A DNA stretch of 64,000 bases from Vreelandella salicampi (lineage in GTDB: Bacteria > Pseudomonadota > Gammaproteobacteria > Pseudomonadales > Halomonadaceae). The stretch lies in the NCBI RefSeq assembly GCF_013415105.1, contig NZ_JACCDF010000001.1:434001-498000 (forward strand), in the 5' to 3' direction. The notes under the pieces were generated by a model, which saw nothing but the letters and a program-made list of their open reading frames with translations, did no database searches and was not told where the DNA came from. Both the position numbers and the translations under genes were made by a program. Shown one piece after another: positions 8,543 through 17,567 of this stretch (positions are counted from its first letter, which is position 1; every line of letters starts with the position of its first letter).

Positions 8543-8714
8543 TTTTCACTCCTCGGCGATCATAACGCCACGTTAAAAATAAGGCCGATAGTCTACCAGA
8601 GCACGCTCCCATGCGGGCGCTTTGGGGCGATATCAACTTTTCACCAAATGGGCATTGAAAAGCGCGTCACTTAGCGGCATTGTGTCGATGTCACTTCAGA
8701 CCTGATGGAGCCTC

Positions 8715-8996
8715 ATGAGTACGGCACGCTCATATGCAAACGCGGAAATGACCGACCCTCCGCGAAGCTGCCCTGACGAACTTGACGTCAGGGAGTTAGA
8801 AAAACGTACGCGACTAATGCGTATTATTATCCGCCTTATCGCCGTCTCCGAACTCGGCAGCCGTGAAATTGCTCGGCGGGCGGGACTACCGGTACAGAAG
8901 GTAAGCGATCTTCTCGCTGGCAGGCTTGAGCACCTTAACGTAGACGAACTCTACGTTTTGCGTCGCACATTAGAGACGGAGGCGCCTCTGCATTAA
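8715..8996 (+). CDS. Small XRE/HigA-like helix-turn-helix protein
   Basis: A 93-residue protein. From about residue 35 it has an HTH domain (LIAVSELGSREIARRAGLPVQKVSDLLAGRLEHLNVDELYVL), recalling the HTH_37/XRE group that includes antitoxins and stand-alone regulators. No toxin gene lies next to it, so I read it as a solitary DNA-binding protein. GGAG lies seven bases before the start and a strong terminator follows the stop. Its position just ahead of the ttr-type operon is suggestive only; nothing shows that it regulates those genes. Confidence 0.75.
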   Translation: MSTARSYANAEMTDPPRSCPDELDVRELEKRTRLMRIIIRLIAVSELGSREIARRAGLPVQKVSDLLAGRLEHLNVDELYVLRRTLETEAPLH

Positions 8997-9026
8997 CGCG
9001 CCCTGAAAAAGAGCCCTTCATCGGGT

Positions 9027-9058
9027 AAAAGCCAACCGCTATGCGGTTGGCTTTTTTT
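9027..9058 (+). terminator. Strong rho-independent terminator after the HTH gene
   Basis: AAAAGCCAACCGC, loop TAT, GCGGTTGGCTTTT: a 13-bp perfect stem followed by a run of seven T. It insulates the small HTH gene from the downstream respiratory operon. Confidence 0.93.
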
Positions 9059-9119
9059 GTTAGCAAACAACCCCTTACCCATAAGATTAAGTGAGCATTA
9101 AAAAACCCGATATAAGCCA

Positions 9120-9160
9120 TTGATACGCGTCAATTTTTTCTATAGCGCAACCCCTATCCT
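9120..9160 (+). promoter_or_regulatory. FNR/Anr-type promoter of the ttrBCA-like operon
   Basis: TTGATACGCGTCAA (9120-9133) matches the FNR consensus TTGAT-N4-ATCAA at all but one position. A -10-like TATCCT lies at 9155-9160, giving a start near 9167 and placing the FNR site at about -41, the class II activator position. This predicts induction when oxygen is low, as expected for an alternative electron acceptor reductase. Confidence 0.68.
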
Positions 9161-9219
9161 GAACCTTAACCCGACGTTTCACCCTGTAGAGTGATCCTCT
9201 GCTAAGTTCAGGAGTCGCT

Positions 9220-9996
9220 ATGGATCCCATCCGCCGCTCGCTACTCGGCCAACTCGCTCGTCTCAGTGCGGGTGCAGCACTCGTGCCACTGGCAAGCGTT
9301 GCCCAAGCCGGCATTAATCAACAACCACTTCGCCGTGAAGGCGATCCGACGAAACGCTACGGCATGCTGATTGACCTGCGTCGGTGTATCGGTTGCCAAG
9401 CCTGCACGGTATCTTGCCATATCGAAAACGACGCGCCGCTGGGCAAATTTCGCACCACCGTGGCGCAGTATGAAGTCGAGCATCAAGAGAGCGGCGAACT
9501 CGCCACCTTTATGCTGCCCAGGCTTTGCAATCACTGTGAGAATCCGCCCTGCGTGCCCGTTTGCCCGGTGGAGGCAACCTATCAACAGCGCGACGGCATT
9601 GTGGTGGTGGATAGCGACCGCTGTGTCGGATGCGCTTACTGCGTTAACGCCTGCCCTTATGACGCCCGCTTTATCAACGATAAAACCCAAACCGCCGACA
9701 AATGCACGTTTTGCGCGCACCGCTTAGAAGCCGGCTTATTACCTGCGTGCGTTGAAAGCTGCGTGGGCGGCGCACGGATCATCGGCGACATGCGCAACTC
9801 AGAAAGCCAGATCAGTCGCATGATCGCCGACTACCGTGACGAGCTGATGGTGTTACAGCCGGAAAAAAACACCGCGCCCCAGGTCTTCTATCTCGGCATG
9901 GACGAGCGCTTTATCACGCGTCCGAATGCTGAGCCGGTCACCCTAGAAGTGTTAGACCCCCACGGTCAGGAGATGGGCTATGAATTCCACCATTGA
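9220..9996 (+). CDS. ttrB: Fe-S electron-transfer subunit, tetrathionate reductase type
   Basis: A 258-residue protein with four cysteine clusters for [4Fe-4S] centres: CIGCQACTVSC, CNHCENPPCVPVCP, CVGCAYCVNACP and CTFCAHR...CVESC. An N-terminal leader (IRRSLLGQLARLSAG, then a hydrophobic stretch to AQA) has a twin-arginine pair and suggests export. In this family the subunit passes electrons from the membrane quinol oxidase to the molybdopterin subunit. It starts behind GGAG and overlaps the next gene by 17 bases. The B-C-A order matches ttrBCA of enterobacteria; no ttrRS two-component genes are present here. Confidence 0.82.
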   Translation: MDPIRRSLLGQLARLSAGAALVPLASVAQAGINQQPLRREGDPTKRYGMLIDLRRCIGCQACTVSCHIENDAPLGKFRTTVAQYEVEHQESGELATFMLPRLCNHCENPPCVPVCPVEATYQQRDGIVVVDSDRCVGCAYCVNACPYDARFINDKTQTADKCTFCAHRLEAGLLPACVESCVGGARIIGDMRNSESQISRMIADYRDELMVLQPEKNTAPQVFYLGMDERFITRPNAEPVTLEVLDPHGQEMGYEFHH

Positions 9997-11161
9997 GCTA
10001 CTTGCCCCACGCTATGATATTGCTTGGTACCCCTGGGCGGTGCAGTATTTTTTTATGATCGCGCTTTCCTACGCCACGTTGTGGCTCGCCGCCCCCGCGC
10101 TGGTGTTAGGCAAAAAGGCGTGGCTACCTACCGCGCGTTTGGCGCTTTTAGCCTGCGTCACCACCACGCTTGTCGCCCCAGTGGCACTGCTGGCGGATCT
10201 ACACCAGCCGCTTCGCTTCTGGCACTTCTACGCCTACGCCACTGAAAGTTCGTGGATGTCGATTGGCAGCCTGATTCTGCCGCTTTATGTCGTCAGCGTG
10301 CTGGCTCTCACCTGGCTTGCTTGGCGCCCGGCGCTACACGACAACCGAGAAGCGTCGGGTATCAGCGGTTTTGTCGCGCGCCGACTCGCATTCGGCACTA
10401 GCGCCACCCCACGTGCGTTAGTGGTCTTGGTCGGGCTTGTCGCTTTGCTGCTCTCCAGCGGCATCATGCTTTACACCGGTGCGGAGCTTGCCATCGTCAA
10501 AGCGCGCCCGCTTTGGCACACCATGTGGCTACCGCCCATGTTAGTTGCCACCGGCTTTATTGCAGCGGCGGGTTTGTTGCTCGTGCTCAACCGGGTAAGC
10601 GGCGTTCGCAAGCACGCCACTAACATGCAAATGCTAAAGGTGTTGTTAGCCGCCTGTGCGATTGCCGGGCTGATGGCGCTGACTTGGCTGCTTGACGGCA
10701 TCAATGCCAATATCGGCTCGGTTACCGCCGCGCTGGAATCTGTGCGCCACAGCCCTTCTTGGCGCGATACTGCGCTATGGGGCCTAATATCAGGGGTTTT
10801 GTTGTTGGCCGTTGTGCTGTGGATGCTAACGCGCCGAGGCGAGCAGCAACGCTCGCTATTGTGCTGGGCTTGGCTTGTGGGTCTTTTCGCCATTCACATG
10901 GGCTGGATGTTCCGTTGGGTCGTGTTGATGGACGTACAAACCGTCGCGCGCCATAGCGCCGGTTTTCACCACTATGGCATTCCAGCTGGCTCAGCCGGGC
11001 TGCTCGGCATCATCGGCACCTTCGGCCTTTGGCTTGCCGCTGTGCTAGTCATTGAGCTTTTCATCCCCTGGCGCCACGCAACGCAAGGCGGCCACGCCCC
11101 GGCTAACCCCGTTACCGATTCTGATCACGCTGCTGTCAAAGGAGCCGCCCACCATGGCTAA
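9980..11161 (+). CDS. ttrC: NrfD/PsrC-family membrane quinol oxidase subunit, TtrC-like
   Basis: A 393-residue polytopic membrane protein with about nine hydrophobic helices and a NrfD-type layout. It would anchor the complex and take electrons from the quinol pool for the Fe-S subunit. Its gene overlaps both neighbours (17 bases with ttrB, 8 bases with ttrA), so all three are translationally coupled. Other members of the superfamily (polysulfide, DMSO or arsenate reductase anchors) look alike; the TtrC name rests on gene order and on the large catalytic subunit. Confidence 0.78.
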   Translation: MNSTIELLAPRYDIAWYPWAVQYFFMIALSYATLWLAAPALVLGKKAWLPTARLALLACVTTTLVAPVALLADLHQPLRFWHFYAYATESSWMSIGSLILPLYVVSVLALTWLAWRPALHDNREASGISGFVARRLAFGTSATPRALVVLVGLVALLLSSGIMLYTGAELAIVKARPLWHTMWLPPMLVATGFIAAAGLLLVLNRVSGVRKHATNMQMLKVLLAACAIAGLMALTWLLDGINANIGSVTAALESVRHSPSWRDTALWGLISGVLLLAVVLWMLTRRGEQQRSLLCWAWLVGLFAIHMGWMFRWVVLMDVQTVARHSAGFHHYGIPAGSAGLLGIIGTFGLWLAAVLVIELFIPWRHATQGGHAPANPVTDSDHAAVKGAAHHG

Positions 11162-14100
11162 GTCTTCCGTGGATTCATCACGCCGTCGCTTCCTTAAAGG
11201 CGCTGCCGCCGCGGGAGGCGCTGTCACCTTCGTTGCCGGTTACGCCGACCCGCTAATGAAGATGGCCAAAGGCACCACCGGCAGCGCCGGGGAGACGCCC
11301 AACCACCCTATTCATGGCAACTCGCTTGCACCGGAATACCGCGTCGACCTTGATAGCGGTGAATTAACCCTCAACCCGGATCAACGCACCGCCTTTACCA
11401 TCTGCTACGGCTGCACCACCAAGTGCGGCGTGCGGGTGCGTATCGATAACACCAGCGATAAAGTGCTGCGCGTAGCGGGCAACCCTTATCACCCGCTCTC
11501 TGCCGATGAGCATCTGCCCATGCGCACGCCGGTGGTTGATGCGCTGCGCAGCGTCAGCGCCTATGGTGATCAAGGCCAAGCCAACCGCTCCACCGCCTGC
11601 GCACGCGGCAACGCCATGATGAGCCAGCTAGACAACCCCTTTCGCGTCGACCACTGCCTAAAGCGTGTAGGCGGTCGTGGTGAGCGACGCTGGCAAAAAA
11701 TCTCGTTTGAGCAACTGATCGAAGATATCTGCGAAGGGGGCGATCTCTTTGGTGAAGGCCATGTCGACGGCCTGCGCGACATTCACGATCACGACACGCT
11801 GATTGACCCGGAAAACCCCGAATACGGCCCCAAGGCCAACCAGCTGATGGTGATGGAGGCGACCGATTACGGCCGTTCCAGCCTGCTCAAACGCTTTGCT
11901 TTCAACGCCTTTGCCACCCGCAACTACGGCCACCACGGCTCCTACTGCGGCCTGGCGTTTCGCATGGGCTCGGGCGCGGTAATGAATGACCTCGCCAAAA
12001 ACGCCCACGTGAAGCCAGATATTCAGCACGCGCGCTTTATCATGTACATCGGCACCGCGCCCAGCCAAGCCGGCAACCCATTCAAGCGCCAAGGTCGATT
12101 AATTGCTCAAGCGCGCGCTGCAGGCACCCTCGAATACGTGGTGATTGACCCCGGTTTGAATACCTCCGCCTCGCACGCGGCGGATCATAACCACTGGGTA
12201 CCCATCACACCGGGCACCGATAGCGCCTTTGCTATGGGAGTGATTCAGTGGCTGTTAAATCACCAAGGCTACGCTCACGCATTTCTGGAACTACCGGGTA
12301 AAGCCGCCGCCGATGCCGCCGGTGAAGCGACCCACTCCAATGCCACGCATCTCGTCATCGACAGCGAGGATTACCCCCGCCGCGGCCACTTCCTGCGCAC
12401 CAGCGACCTTGGCCTAGCTGAGGCCGGAAGCGACAACGACGCCCCTATGGTGATGACCAATGGCGTGCTGACAAACAGCGAAGACGTGATGGCCGCCGAA
12501 CTTTTTGTCGACCGCGAAGTAGAGCTGACGGATGGCGAGCGCGTGCGAGTCAAAAGCAGCATGACCTTGCTGCGCGAAGCGGCCAACGAGTATGACCTTG
12601 CCACCTACGCCGAGCATTGCGGCATCCCGGAAGCCACTATTGTCGAACTGGCCACCCGCTTTGCTAAGCACGGTCGCCGCGCGGCGGTGAACTGCCACGG
12701 CGGCATGATGTCCGGCAATGGCTTCTACGCCGCGTTCGGCGTGCAGATGCTCAACTTGTTAGCGGGCAACTACAACATGAAAGGCGGCAGCGCCGTGGGC
12801 GGTGGCACCTTCAACGGCACCGGCGAAGGCCCGCGTTATGATCTGGCCAATTTCCCTGGTAAGCGCGGCCCACAGGGCGTTTTCCTCTCCCGCTCGCGCT
12901 TTCCCTACGAGAAGTCATCAGAGTACCAACGCAAAGTCGCCGCCGGGGAAACCCCCTACCCCGCCAAAGCACCGTGGCGCTCTTTAGCGCCGCCAACGCT
13001 CACCGAGCACTTGCCTTCAGCGCTTGACGGCTATCCCTACCCGATCAAAGCGGTGATCGGCTGCATGGCAAATCCGATCTACGGCCAAGCCGGGCTTGAA
13101 GCGCTGATTGCCGATAAGCTCAAAGACCCGAAACGCCTCGGGCTATTCGTCGCGGTAGATGGTTTCATCAACGAAACTAACCGCTACGCCGACTACATCG
13201 TGCCGGATTCGGTGATGTACGAGGTATGGGGCTTTGCCGGCGCGTGGAAAGGCACGCTGGGCAAGATGACCACCGCCTGCTGGCCGGTGGTGGAACCGCG
13301 CCAGCAAAAAAGCGCCGAGGGCGAACCGGTCTCGCTAGATAGCTTCTTTATAGCCGTCGCCAAGCGCTTGGGGCTTGCTGGCTTCGGCGATGACGCCATT
13401 CCTGATGCCGAGGGCAACCTGCACCCGCTCAATCGCGCGGAAGACTACTACTTACGCGCCGCAGCCAATATCACCTTTCAAAACGACCCGCTGCCAGAAG
13501 CCAGCGATGCTGATATCGCCCACAGCGGTATCGCACCTTTGCTGCCCAAAATTGAGCGCACCTTAAAGCCGGAGGAGCGCGGCCGCGTGGCTTATCTGTA
13601 CGCGCGTGGCGGGCGCTTTGAAGATTTTAGCGATCACTTCAAAGGCGAGCGCTTAACCAGCGCCTGGCGTCGCACGCTCTGCGTTTACAACGAAACCGTG
13701 GGCACCAGCATCGACACCACGAGCGGCAAGCCTAATCGCGGCGTGCCCTACCACAGCCTACCGCTGCTGGCGAACAAGCAAACCATGCGCGAGATATTCA
13801 CCGAAGACGATTGGCCGCTTCTGGCGTTCTCGTTCAAGTCGAGTCTGATGAACTCCTACGCCATCGGTAACGAGCGGCTGCGTATGATCAAGCCTTACAA
13901 CCCAGTGCAAATGCACCGCCAAGACGCTGAGCGCTTCGGCATCGCCCACGGTGACACCATTCGCATCGAAAGCCCCGGCGGTAGTGTGATTGGGCTGGCC
14001 TTGGTAAGCGAGAGCGTGATGCCGGGTTCGTTAGGTATCGAGCACGGCTACGGCCACCGCGACCTTGGTGCCACCCCGCATGTCATCGACGGGGAATCGC

Positions 14101-14249
14101 AGCCCGATATGCCGTGGATGCGCGCGGGGATCAACATTAACAACCTTGGCTTCAAAGACCCCACCCGCAACGTCGATGGCACCTGGCTTGAACCCATCAG
14201 CGGCGCTAGCGTGCGGCAGGGACTGCCGGTAAAAGTCAGCCGCGTCTGA
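11154..14249 (+). CDS. ttrA: Molybdopterin oxidoreductase, tetrathionate reductase catalytic subunit type
   Basis: A 1031-residue protein beginning MAKSSVDSSRRRFLKGAAAA, a clear twin-arginine signal, so it folds with its cofactor and is exported. A [4Fe-4S] site follows (CYGCTTKC, then ACARG about 60 residues on). HHGSYCGLAFRMGSG probably supplies the Mo ligand by analogy with TtrA. C-terminal molybdopterin-dinucleotide-binding elements (FGIAHGDTIRIESPGG) are present. An upstream in-frame ATG at 11052 exists, but AAAGGAG nine bases before 11154 and the Tat signal fix this start. The length fits TtrA (about 1000). Tetrathionate is the likely acceptor; arsenate or another sulfur oxyanion cannot be excluded. 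Confidence 0.82.
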   Translation: MAKSSVDSSRRRFLKGAAAAGGAVTFVAGYADPLMKMAKGTTGSAGETPNHPIHGNSLAPEYRVDLDSGELTLNPDQRTAFTICYGCTTKCGVRVRIDNTSDKVLRVAGNPYHPLSADEHLPMRTPVVDALRSVSAYGDQGQANRSTACARGNAMMSQLDNPFRVDHCLKRVGGRGERRWQKISFEQLIEDICEGGDLFGEGHVDGLRDIHDHDTLIDPENPEYGPKANQLMVMEATDYGRSSLLKRFAFNAFATRNYGHHGSYCGLAFRMGSGAVMNDLAKNAHVKPDIQHARFIMYIGTAPSQAGNPFKRQGRLIAQARAAGTLEYVVIDPGLNTSASHAADHNHWVPITPGTDSAFAMGVIQWLLNHQGYAHAFLELPGKAAADAAGEATHSNATHLVIDSEDYPRRGHFLRTSDLGLAEAGSDNDAPMVMTNGVLTNSEDVMAAELFVDREVELTDGERVRVKSSMTLLREAANEYDLATYAEHCGIPEATIVELATRFAKHGRRAAVNCHGGMMSGNGFYAAFGVQMLNLLAGNYNMKGGSAVGGGTFNGTGEGPRYDLANFPGKRGPQGVFLSRSRFPYEKSSEYQRKVAAGETPYPAKAPWRSLAPPTLTEHLPSALDGYPYPIKAVIGCMANPIYGQAGLEALIADKLKDPKRLGLFVAVDGFINETNRYADYIVPDSVMYEVWGFAGAWKGTLGKMTTACWPVVEPRQQKSAEGEPVSLDSFFIAVAKRLGLAGFGDDAIPDAEGNLHPLNRAEDYYLRAAANITFQNDPLPEASDADIAHSGIAPLLPKIERTLKPEERGRVAYLYARGGRFEDFSDHFKGERLTSAWRRTLCVYNETVGTSIDTTSGKPNRGVPYHSLPLLANKQTMREIFTEDDWPLLAFSFKSSLMNSYAIGNERLRMIKPYNPVQMHRQDAERFGIAHGDTIRIESPGGSVIGLALVSESVMPGSLGIEHGYGHRDLGATPHVIDGESQPDMPWMRAGININNLGFKDPTRNVDGTWLEPISGASVRQGLPVKVSRV

Positions 14250-14283
14250 TAAAGGCATAAACATCTCGGTGTGATACTAAAAC

Positions 14284-14332
14284 AAACGGCCCCAGATCGC
14301 AGTTCACCTCATGCGCTCTGGGGCCGTTTTTT
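14284..14332 (+). terminator. Rho-independent terminator of the ttr-type operon
   Basis: AAACGGCCCCAGA pairs with TCTGGGGCCGTTT across a 20-base loop and is followed by TTT. It ends the ttr transcript and stands between it and convergent chrA. Confidence 0.9.
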
Positions 14333-14344
14333 ATGCCGGACCTT

Positions 14345-14406
14345 GTTTAGAGAAGAATGTTTAGTGGCGAGTGTTTAGGAAATAGTATTTAGAGAGCACT
14401 AATTAG
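14345..14406. repeat. Degenerate 14-bp tandem repeats at the chrA 3' end
   Basis: Four 14-base units each start with GTTTAG or ATTTAG (14345, 14359, 14373, 14387), and a fifth partial unit (AATTAG) reaches the chrA stop codon at 14403. The unit resembles the TTTAG core of the repeat at 2773-2838, again right at a gene end. Confidence 0.7.
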
Positions 14407-15599
14407 GGCGCGATAAAAACACCGCCCATCGCCACCACAATCACCACCGCCCAAGCGGGCAGCTTCCACACAGTCAGTAGCAAGAAACCGGTAAGCGCCA
14501 GGGCAAACTCCGGCGGGCCGAGAATCGCACTTGTCCACACCGGCTGATAGAGCGCCGCCCCTAGAATACCCACTACCGCCGCATTGGCGCCGCGCATCAG
14601 CGCCTGAGCCCAATGCCACTGACGAAAGCGGTTCCAGAACGGCAGTATGCCCACCAACAGCAAAAACCCCGGCAGAAAAATCGCCAGCAGCGAAAGCGCG
14701 GCGATAAGTAAACTACCGCCTGCGGGTATCAACGCCCCCAAGTAAGCCGAAAAGGTAAACAGCGGCCCCGGAATCGCCTGGGCGGCGCCATAGCCGGTCA
14801 AAAATTGCTCGGCCGACACCCAGCCCGACTGCACGACCTCCGCCTCGAGTAGCGGCAGCACCACGTGCCCCCCGCCAAACACCAGCGCGCCTGAACGGTA
14901 GAACGCATCGGCAATATTTAGCCATCCGGCGCTTCCGGCCAGTAGCGGCAGCAAAATCAGCAGCCCGCCAAATAGCCCCAGAGCGACCAACCCAGCAAGG
15001 CGAGACACCGGGAATGAAAGCGACTCGCTTGCCGGGGCGGCAGCACTATCGCGACATAGCGCCAGCCCGACTAAGCCGCCTAGCGCGATGGCCGCCACCT
15101 GCCCCAGCGGGCCACTTACCATCACCACAGTCAATACCGCCGCAAGCGCGATCCCCGCACGGGTGTTATCCGGGCACAAATTGCGCGCCATGCCCCACAC
15201 CGCGTGGGCGACAATCGCCACCGCGACGACTTTTAAACCGTGAATGATCCCGCTGGCAATGGGGCCATCCAGCACTGCTGCGCCAAACGCAAACAGCACC
15301 AGCACAATGGCGGAAGGCAGGGTAAACGCCAGCCACGCCATGGCCGCGCCCCAGGGGCCTGCGCGCATCAACCCCAGCGCAAAGCCCACCTGGCTACTCG
15401 CCGGCCCCGGCAAAAACTGGCACAACGCGACGAGATCGGCGTAGGCGCTTTCGGTCAACCATTGGCGGCGGGCGACAAACTCGCTGCGAAAGTATCCCAA
15501 ATGCGCCACCGGCCCGCCAAAGGACGTCAGCCCCAAGAGCAAAAACGCCTTAAACACCTCGCTGACCCGCGACGTTGTGGAGAGCGGTTGCGTCGTCAT
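14403..15599 (-). CDS. chrA: Chromate efflux transporter, CHR family
   Basis: A 398-residue membrane protein with two homologous CHR halves. The first holds FGGPVAHLGYFR and FLPGPASSQVGFALG, the second FGGGHVVLPLL and AIPGPLFTFSAYLG, the repeated GGP/FGGG and PGP signatures of ChrA. It would export chromate from the cytoplasm; sulfate-like anions are an alternative for some homologues. An in-frame ATG at 15656 was set aside because a terminator occupies 15622-15651, while AAAGGA lies eight bases before 15599. No chrB regulator is nearby. Confidence 0.9.
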   Translation of the reverse strand: MTTQPLSTTSRVSEVFKAFLLLGLTSFGGPVAHLGYFRSEFVARRQWLTESAYADLVALCQFLPGPASSQVGFALGLMRAGPWGAAMAWLAFTLPSAIVLVLFAFGAAVLDGPIASGIIHGLKVVAVAIVAHAVWGMARNLCPDNTRAGIALAAVLTVVMVSGPLGQVAAIALGGLVGLALCRDSAAAPASESLSFPVSRLAGLVALGLFGGLLILLPLLAGSAGWLNIADAFYRSGALVFGGGHVVLPLLEAEVVQSGWVSAEQFLTGYGAAQAIPGPLFTFSAYLGALIPAGGSLLIAALSLLAIFLPGFLLLVGILPFWNRFRQWHWAQALMRGANAAVVGILGAALYQPVWTSAILGPPEFALALTGFLLLTVWKLPAWAVVIVVAMGGVFIAP

Positions 15600-15621
15600 C
15601 AAACGGTTTCCTTTACGCCCA

Positions 15622-15651
15622 TAAAAAAACGCCAGGTTAACCCTGGCGTTT
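15622..15651 (-). terminator. Terminator between ilvD and chrA
   Basis: On the minus strand AAACGCCAGG, loop GTTAA, CCTGGCGTTT is followed by a run of T (bases 15629-15623). It ends ilvD transcription but lies only about 23 bases before the chrA start codon, so a promoter for chrA would have to lie in or upstream of it. Confidence 0.85.
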
Positions 15652-15670
15652 GACATGCAGATGACAGCGT

Positions 15671-15722
15671 TAGGCTTGGTCTGAAAAGTCGGCGAGCGCA
15701 GCCAGTTTTCAGGCAGAGCCTA
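15671..15722. repeat. Palindromic-ended repeat, deleted 52-bp copy
   Basis: This is the 145-bp repeat of 4841-4985 with its middle removed. The left end (TAGGCTTGGTCTGAAAAGTC) runs into the right end at the 6-base word CGAGCG, which occurs once near each end of the full copy (4863-4868 and 4956-4961). Deletion between those words removes exactly 93 bases and gives 52. Its terminal CTA is the complement of the ilvD stop codon TAG. Confidence 0.85.
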
Positions 15723-17402
15723 GTCTTCGTTGTCGGTCACCGCGCCGGTACTAGCGGAACTCACTAACTTGGCATACTTGGCCAACACGCCACGGCGATA
15801 ACGCGGTTCTGGCTGCTGCCAAGCAGCGCGGCGGCGCATCAGCTCCTCATCGCTCACGCTCACCTCAATGGTGTCGGCTTCGGCATCGATGGTGATAGTG
15901 TCGCCGTCTTCCACCAGCGCCAGCGGGCCGCCCTCGAAGGCTTCGGGCGATACGTGGCCCACCACAAAGCCGTGGCTGCCGCCGGAGAAACGCCCATCGG
16001 TAATCAACGCCACGTCGCTACCCAAGCCCCGGCCCATAATCGCCGAGGTAGGCGTGAGCATTTCGCGCATGCCGGGGCCGCCTTTGGGGCCTTCGTAGCG
16101 AATCACCACCACGTCACCGGCGACAACGGTACCGTCGTTGATGCGCGCCTGGGCTTCTTCTTCAGAGCCAAACACCCGCGCCGAACCGCTAAACCGTGTG
16201 CCTTCTTTGCCGGTAATCTTGGCCACCGAGCCTTCCGGCGCCAAATTGCCAAACAGAATGCGCAGGTGGCTTTCCTGTTTAATCGGGTTACCCAGCGGCG
16301 CGATGATCTGCTGATCCAACGGATAAGGCTCAACGTCGGCAAGGTTTTCCGCCAGCGTTTTGCCGGTGACCGTCAGGCACTCACCGTTCAGCAGGCCCAC
16401 GTCCAGCAGGACTTTCATCAGCGGCTGAATGCCGCCGATGGCCACCAGCTCACTCATCATATAGTGGCCGCTAGGGCGCAAATCGGCCAACACCGGCACG
16501 CGTTTGCCAATCTCGGTGAAGTCGGCAAGCGATAGCTCGACACCAATGGTGCTCGCCATGCCGATTAAGTGCAGCACGGCGTTGGTGGAACCACCCAGAG
16601 CAATCACCACGGTGATCGCGTTCTCGAATGCCTCGCGGGTCATGATATCGGATGGCTTGATATCGTCGGCCAGTAGCGCCAGCACGGCTTCGCCCGCCGC
16701 TTGGCAATCCTCGCGCTTATCGCGGGAGATGGCGTTCTGCGCCGAGCTACCCGGCAGGCTCATGCCCAAGGCTTCAATCGCCGAGGCCATAGTGTTGGCC
16801 GTATACATACCGCCACAGGAACCAGGGCCGGGGATCGCCGTCTCTTCGATATTTTTGAGTTCGATCAGGTCGATATCACCACGCGAGTGGGCGCCCATAG
16901 CTTCAAACACCGAGACGATATCGGTGTGGCCCTCGCCGGGCATGATGGTGCCGCCGTAAACGAACACGCTGGGGCGATTAAGCCGCGCCAAGCCCATCAC
17001 ACAGCCGGGCATGTTCTTGTCGCAGCCACCAATCGCCACCAGGCCATCAAAGCCTTCGCAGCCCGCCACGGTTTCGATGGAATCGGCAATCACCTCACGC
17101 GATACCAGCGAGTACTTCATGCCTTCGGTGCCGTTGGCGATACCGTCAGAAATAGTGATGGTATTAAAGATCACGCCTTTACCACCGGCCGCATCTGCGC
17201 CATCACGAGCAAACTCGGCCAGCTCGCCAATGTGGCTGTTGCACGGCGTCACCATGCTCCAGGTCGAGGCCACCCCTACCTGGGGCTTTTTAAAATCGTC
17301 GTCGTTAAACCCCACCGCGCGCAGCATCGCGCGGCTGGCGGCTTTGCCGGGGCCGTCGACGACCGGGGCGGAATGGCGGCGGGTATTATTAGGGTCGGTC
17401 AT
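15720..17402 (-). CDS. ilvD: Dihydroxy-acid dehydratase
   Basis: A 560-residue enzyme dehydrating 2,3-dihydroxy-3-methylbutanoate (and the methylpentanoate) in valine, isoleucine and leucine synthesis. Fe-S and active-site motifs are present: TPCNSHIGELA, GGCDKNMPGC and GPGSCGGMYTANTM. A C-terminal GRFSGGSHGFVVGHVSPEA follows. The length is a little short of E. coli IlvD (616), as in a common short subgroup. ATG 17402 is preferred over ATG 17408 because of the spacing from AAGAGAAG. Its stop codon is formed by the end of a mobile-repeat copy, and a terminator lies about 70 bases beyond. Confidence 0.96.
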   Translation of the reverse strand: MTDPNNTRRHSAPVVDGPGKAASRAMLRAVGFNDDDFKKPQVGVASTWSMVTPCNSHIGELAEFARDGADAAGGKGVIFNTITISDGIANGTEGMKYSLVSREVIADSIETVAGCEGFDGLVAIGGCDKNMPGCVMGLARLNRPSVFVYGGTIMPGEGHTDIVSVFEAMGAHSRGDIDLIELKNIEETAIPGPGSCGGMYTANTMASAIEALGMSLPGSSAQNAISRDKREDCQAAGEAVLALLADDIKPSDIMTREAFENAITVVIALGGSTNAVLHLIGMASTIGVELSLADFTEIGKRVPVLADLRPSGHYMMSELVAIGGIQPLMKVLLDVGLLNGECLTVTGKTLAENLADVEPYPLDQQIIAPLGNPIKQESHLRILFGNLAPEGSVAKITGKEGTRFSGSARVFGSEEEAQARINDGTVVAGDVVVIRYEGPKGGPGMREMLTPTSAIMGRGLGSDVALITDGRFSGGSHGFVVGHVSPEAFEGGPLALVEDGDTITIDAEADTIEVSVSDEELMRRRAAWQQPEPRYRRGVLAKYAKLVSSASTGAVTDNED

Positions 17403-17519
17403 GGACATCTTCTCTTAGCTTGGCTCACGGTATCCGCATAGCTTGGCGATATATCTCACATCCCGCAAGACGTTTACTTATGGCACCCTAGCAGTAGACT
17501 CATCATTGCTTTTTATTAG

Positions 17520-17561
17520 GTGTCAACCAAAGTTGACACTTATCGCACTGCCAACTATAGT
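17520..17561 (+). promoter_or_regulatory. Toxin-antitoxin promoter with overlapping operator
   Basis: GTGTCAAC-CAAA-GTTGACAC (17520-17539) is a perfect 8-bp inverted repeat. Its right half contains TTGACA (17533-17538), an ideal -35. Exactly 17 bases on is TATAGT (17556-17561), a near-ideal -10. Binding of the XRE antitoxin to the repeat would cover -35, the usual autorepression design. The predicted transcript start lies within a base or two of the toxin ATG at 17568. Confidence 0.75.
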
Positions 17562-17567
17562 TATCAC

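Noticed and set aside
11052..11153. A 34-residue N-terminal extension of the TtrA-like protein
   Set aside because: It overlaps the TtrC-like gene, lacks a ribosome site, and would bury the Tat signal that begins at 11154 behind AAAGGAG.
9220..14249. Naming the operon as arsenate or sulfite reductase
   Set aside because: The B-C-A gene order, a Tat-exported subunit of about 1030 residues and the Cys-type Mo-ligand region fit tetrathionate reductase better, though the family is broad and biochemical proof is absent.
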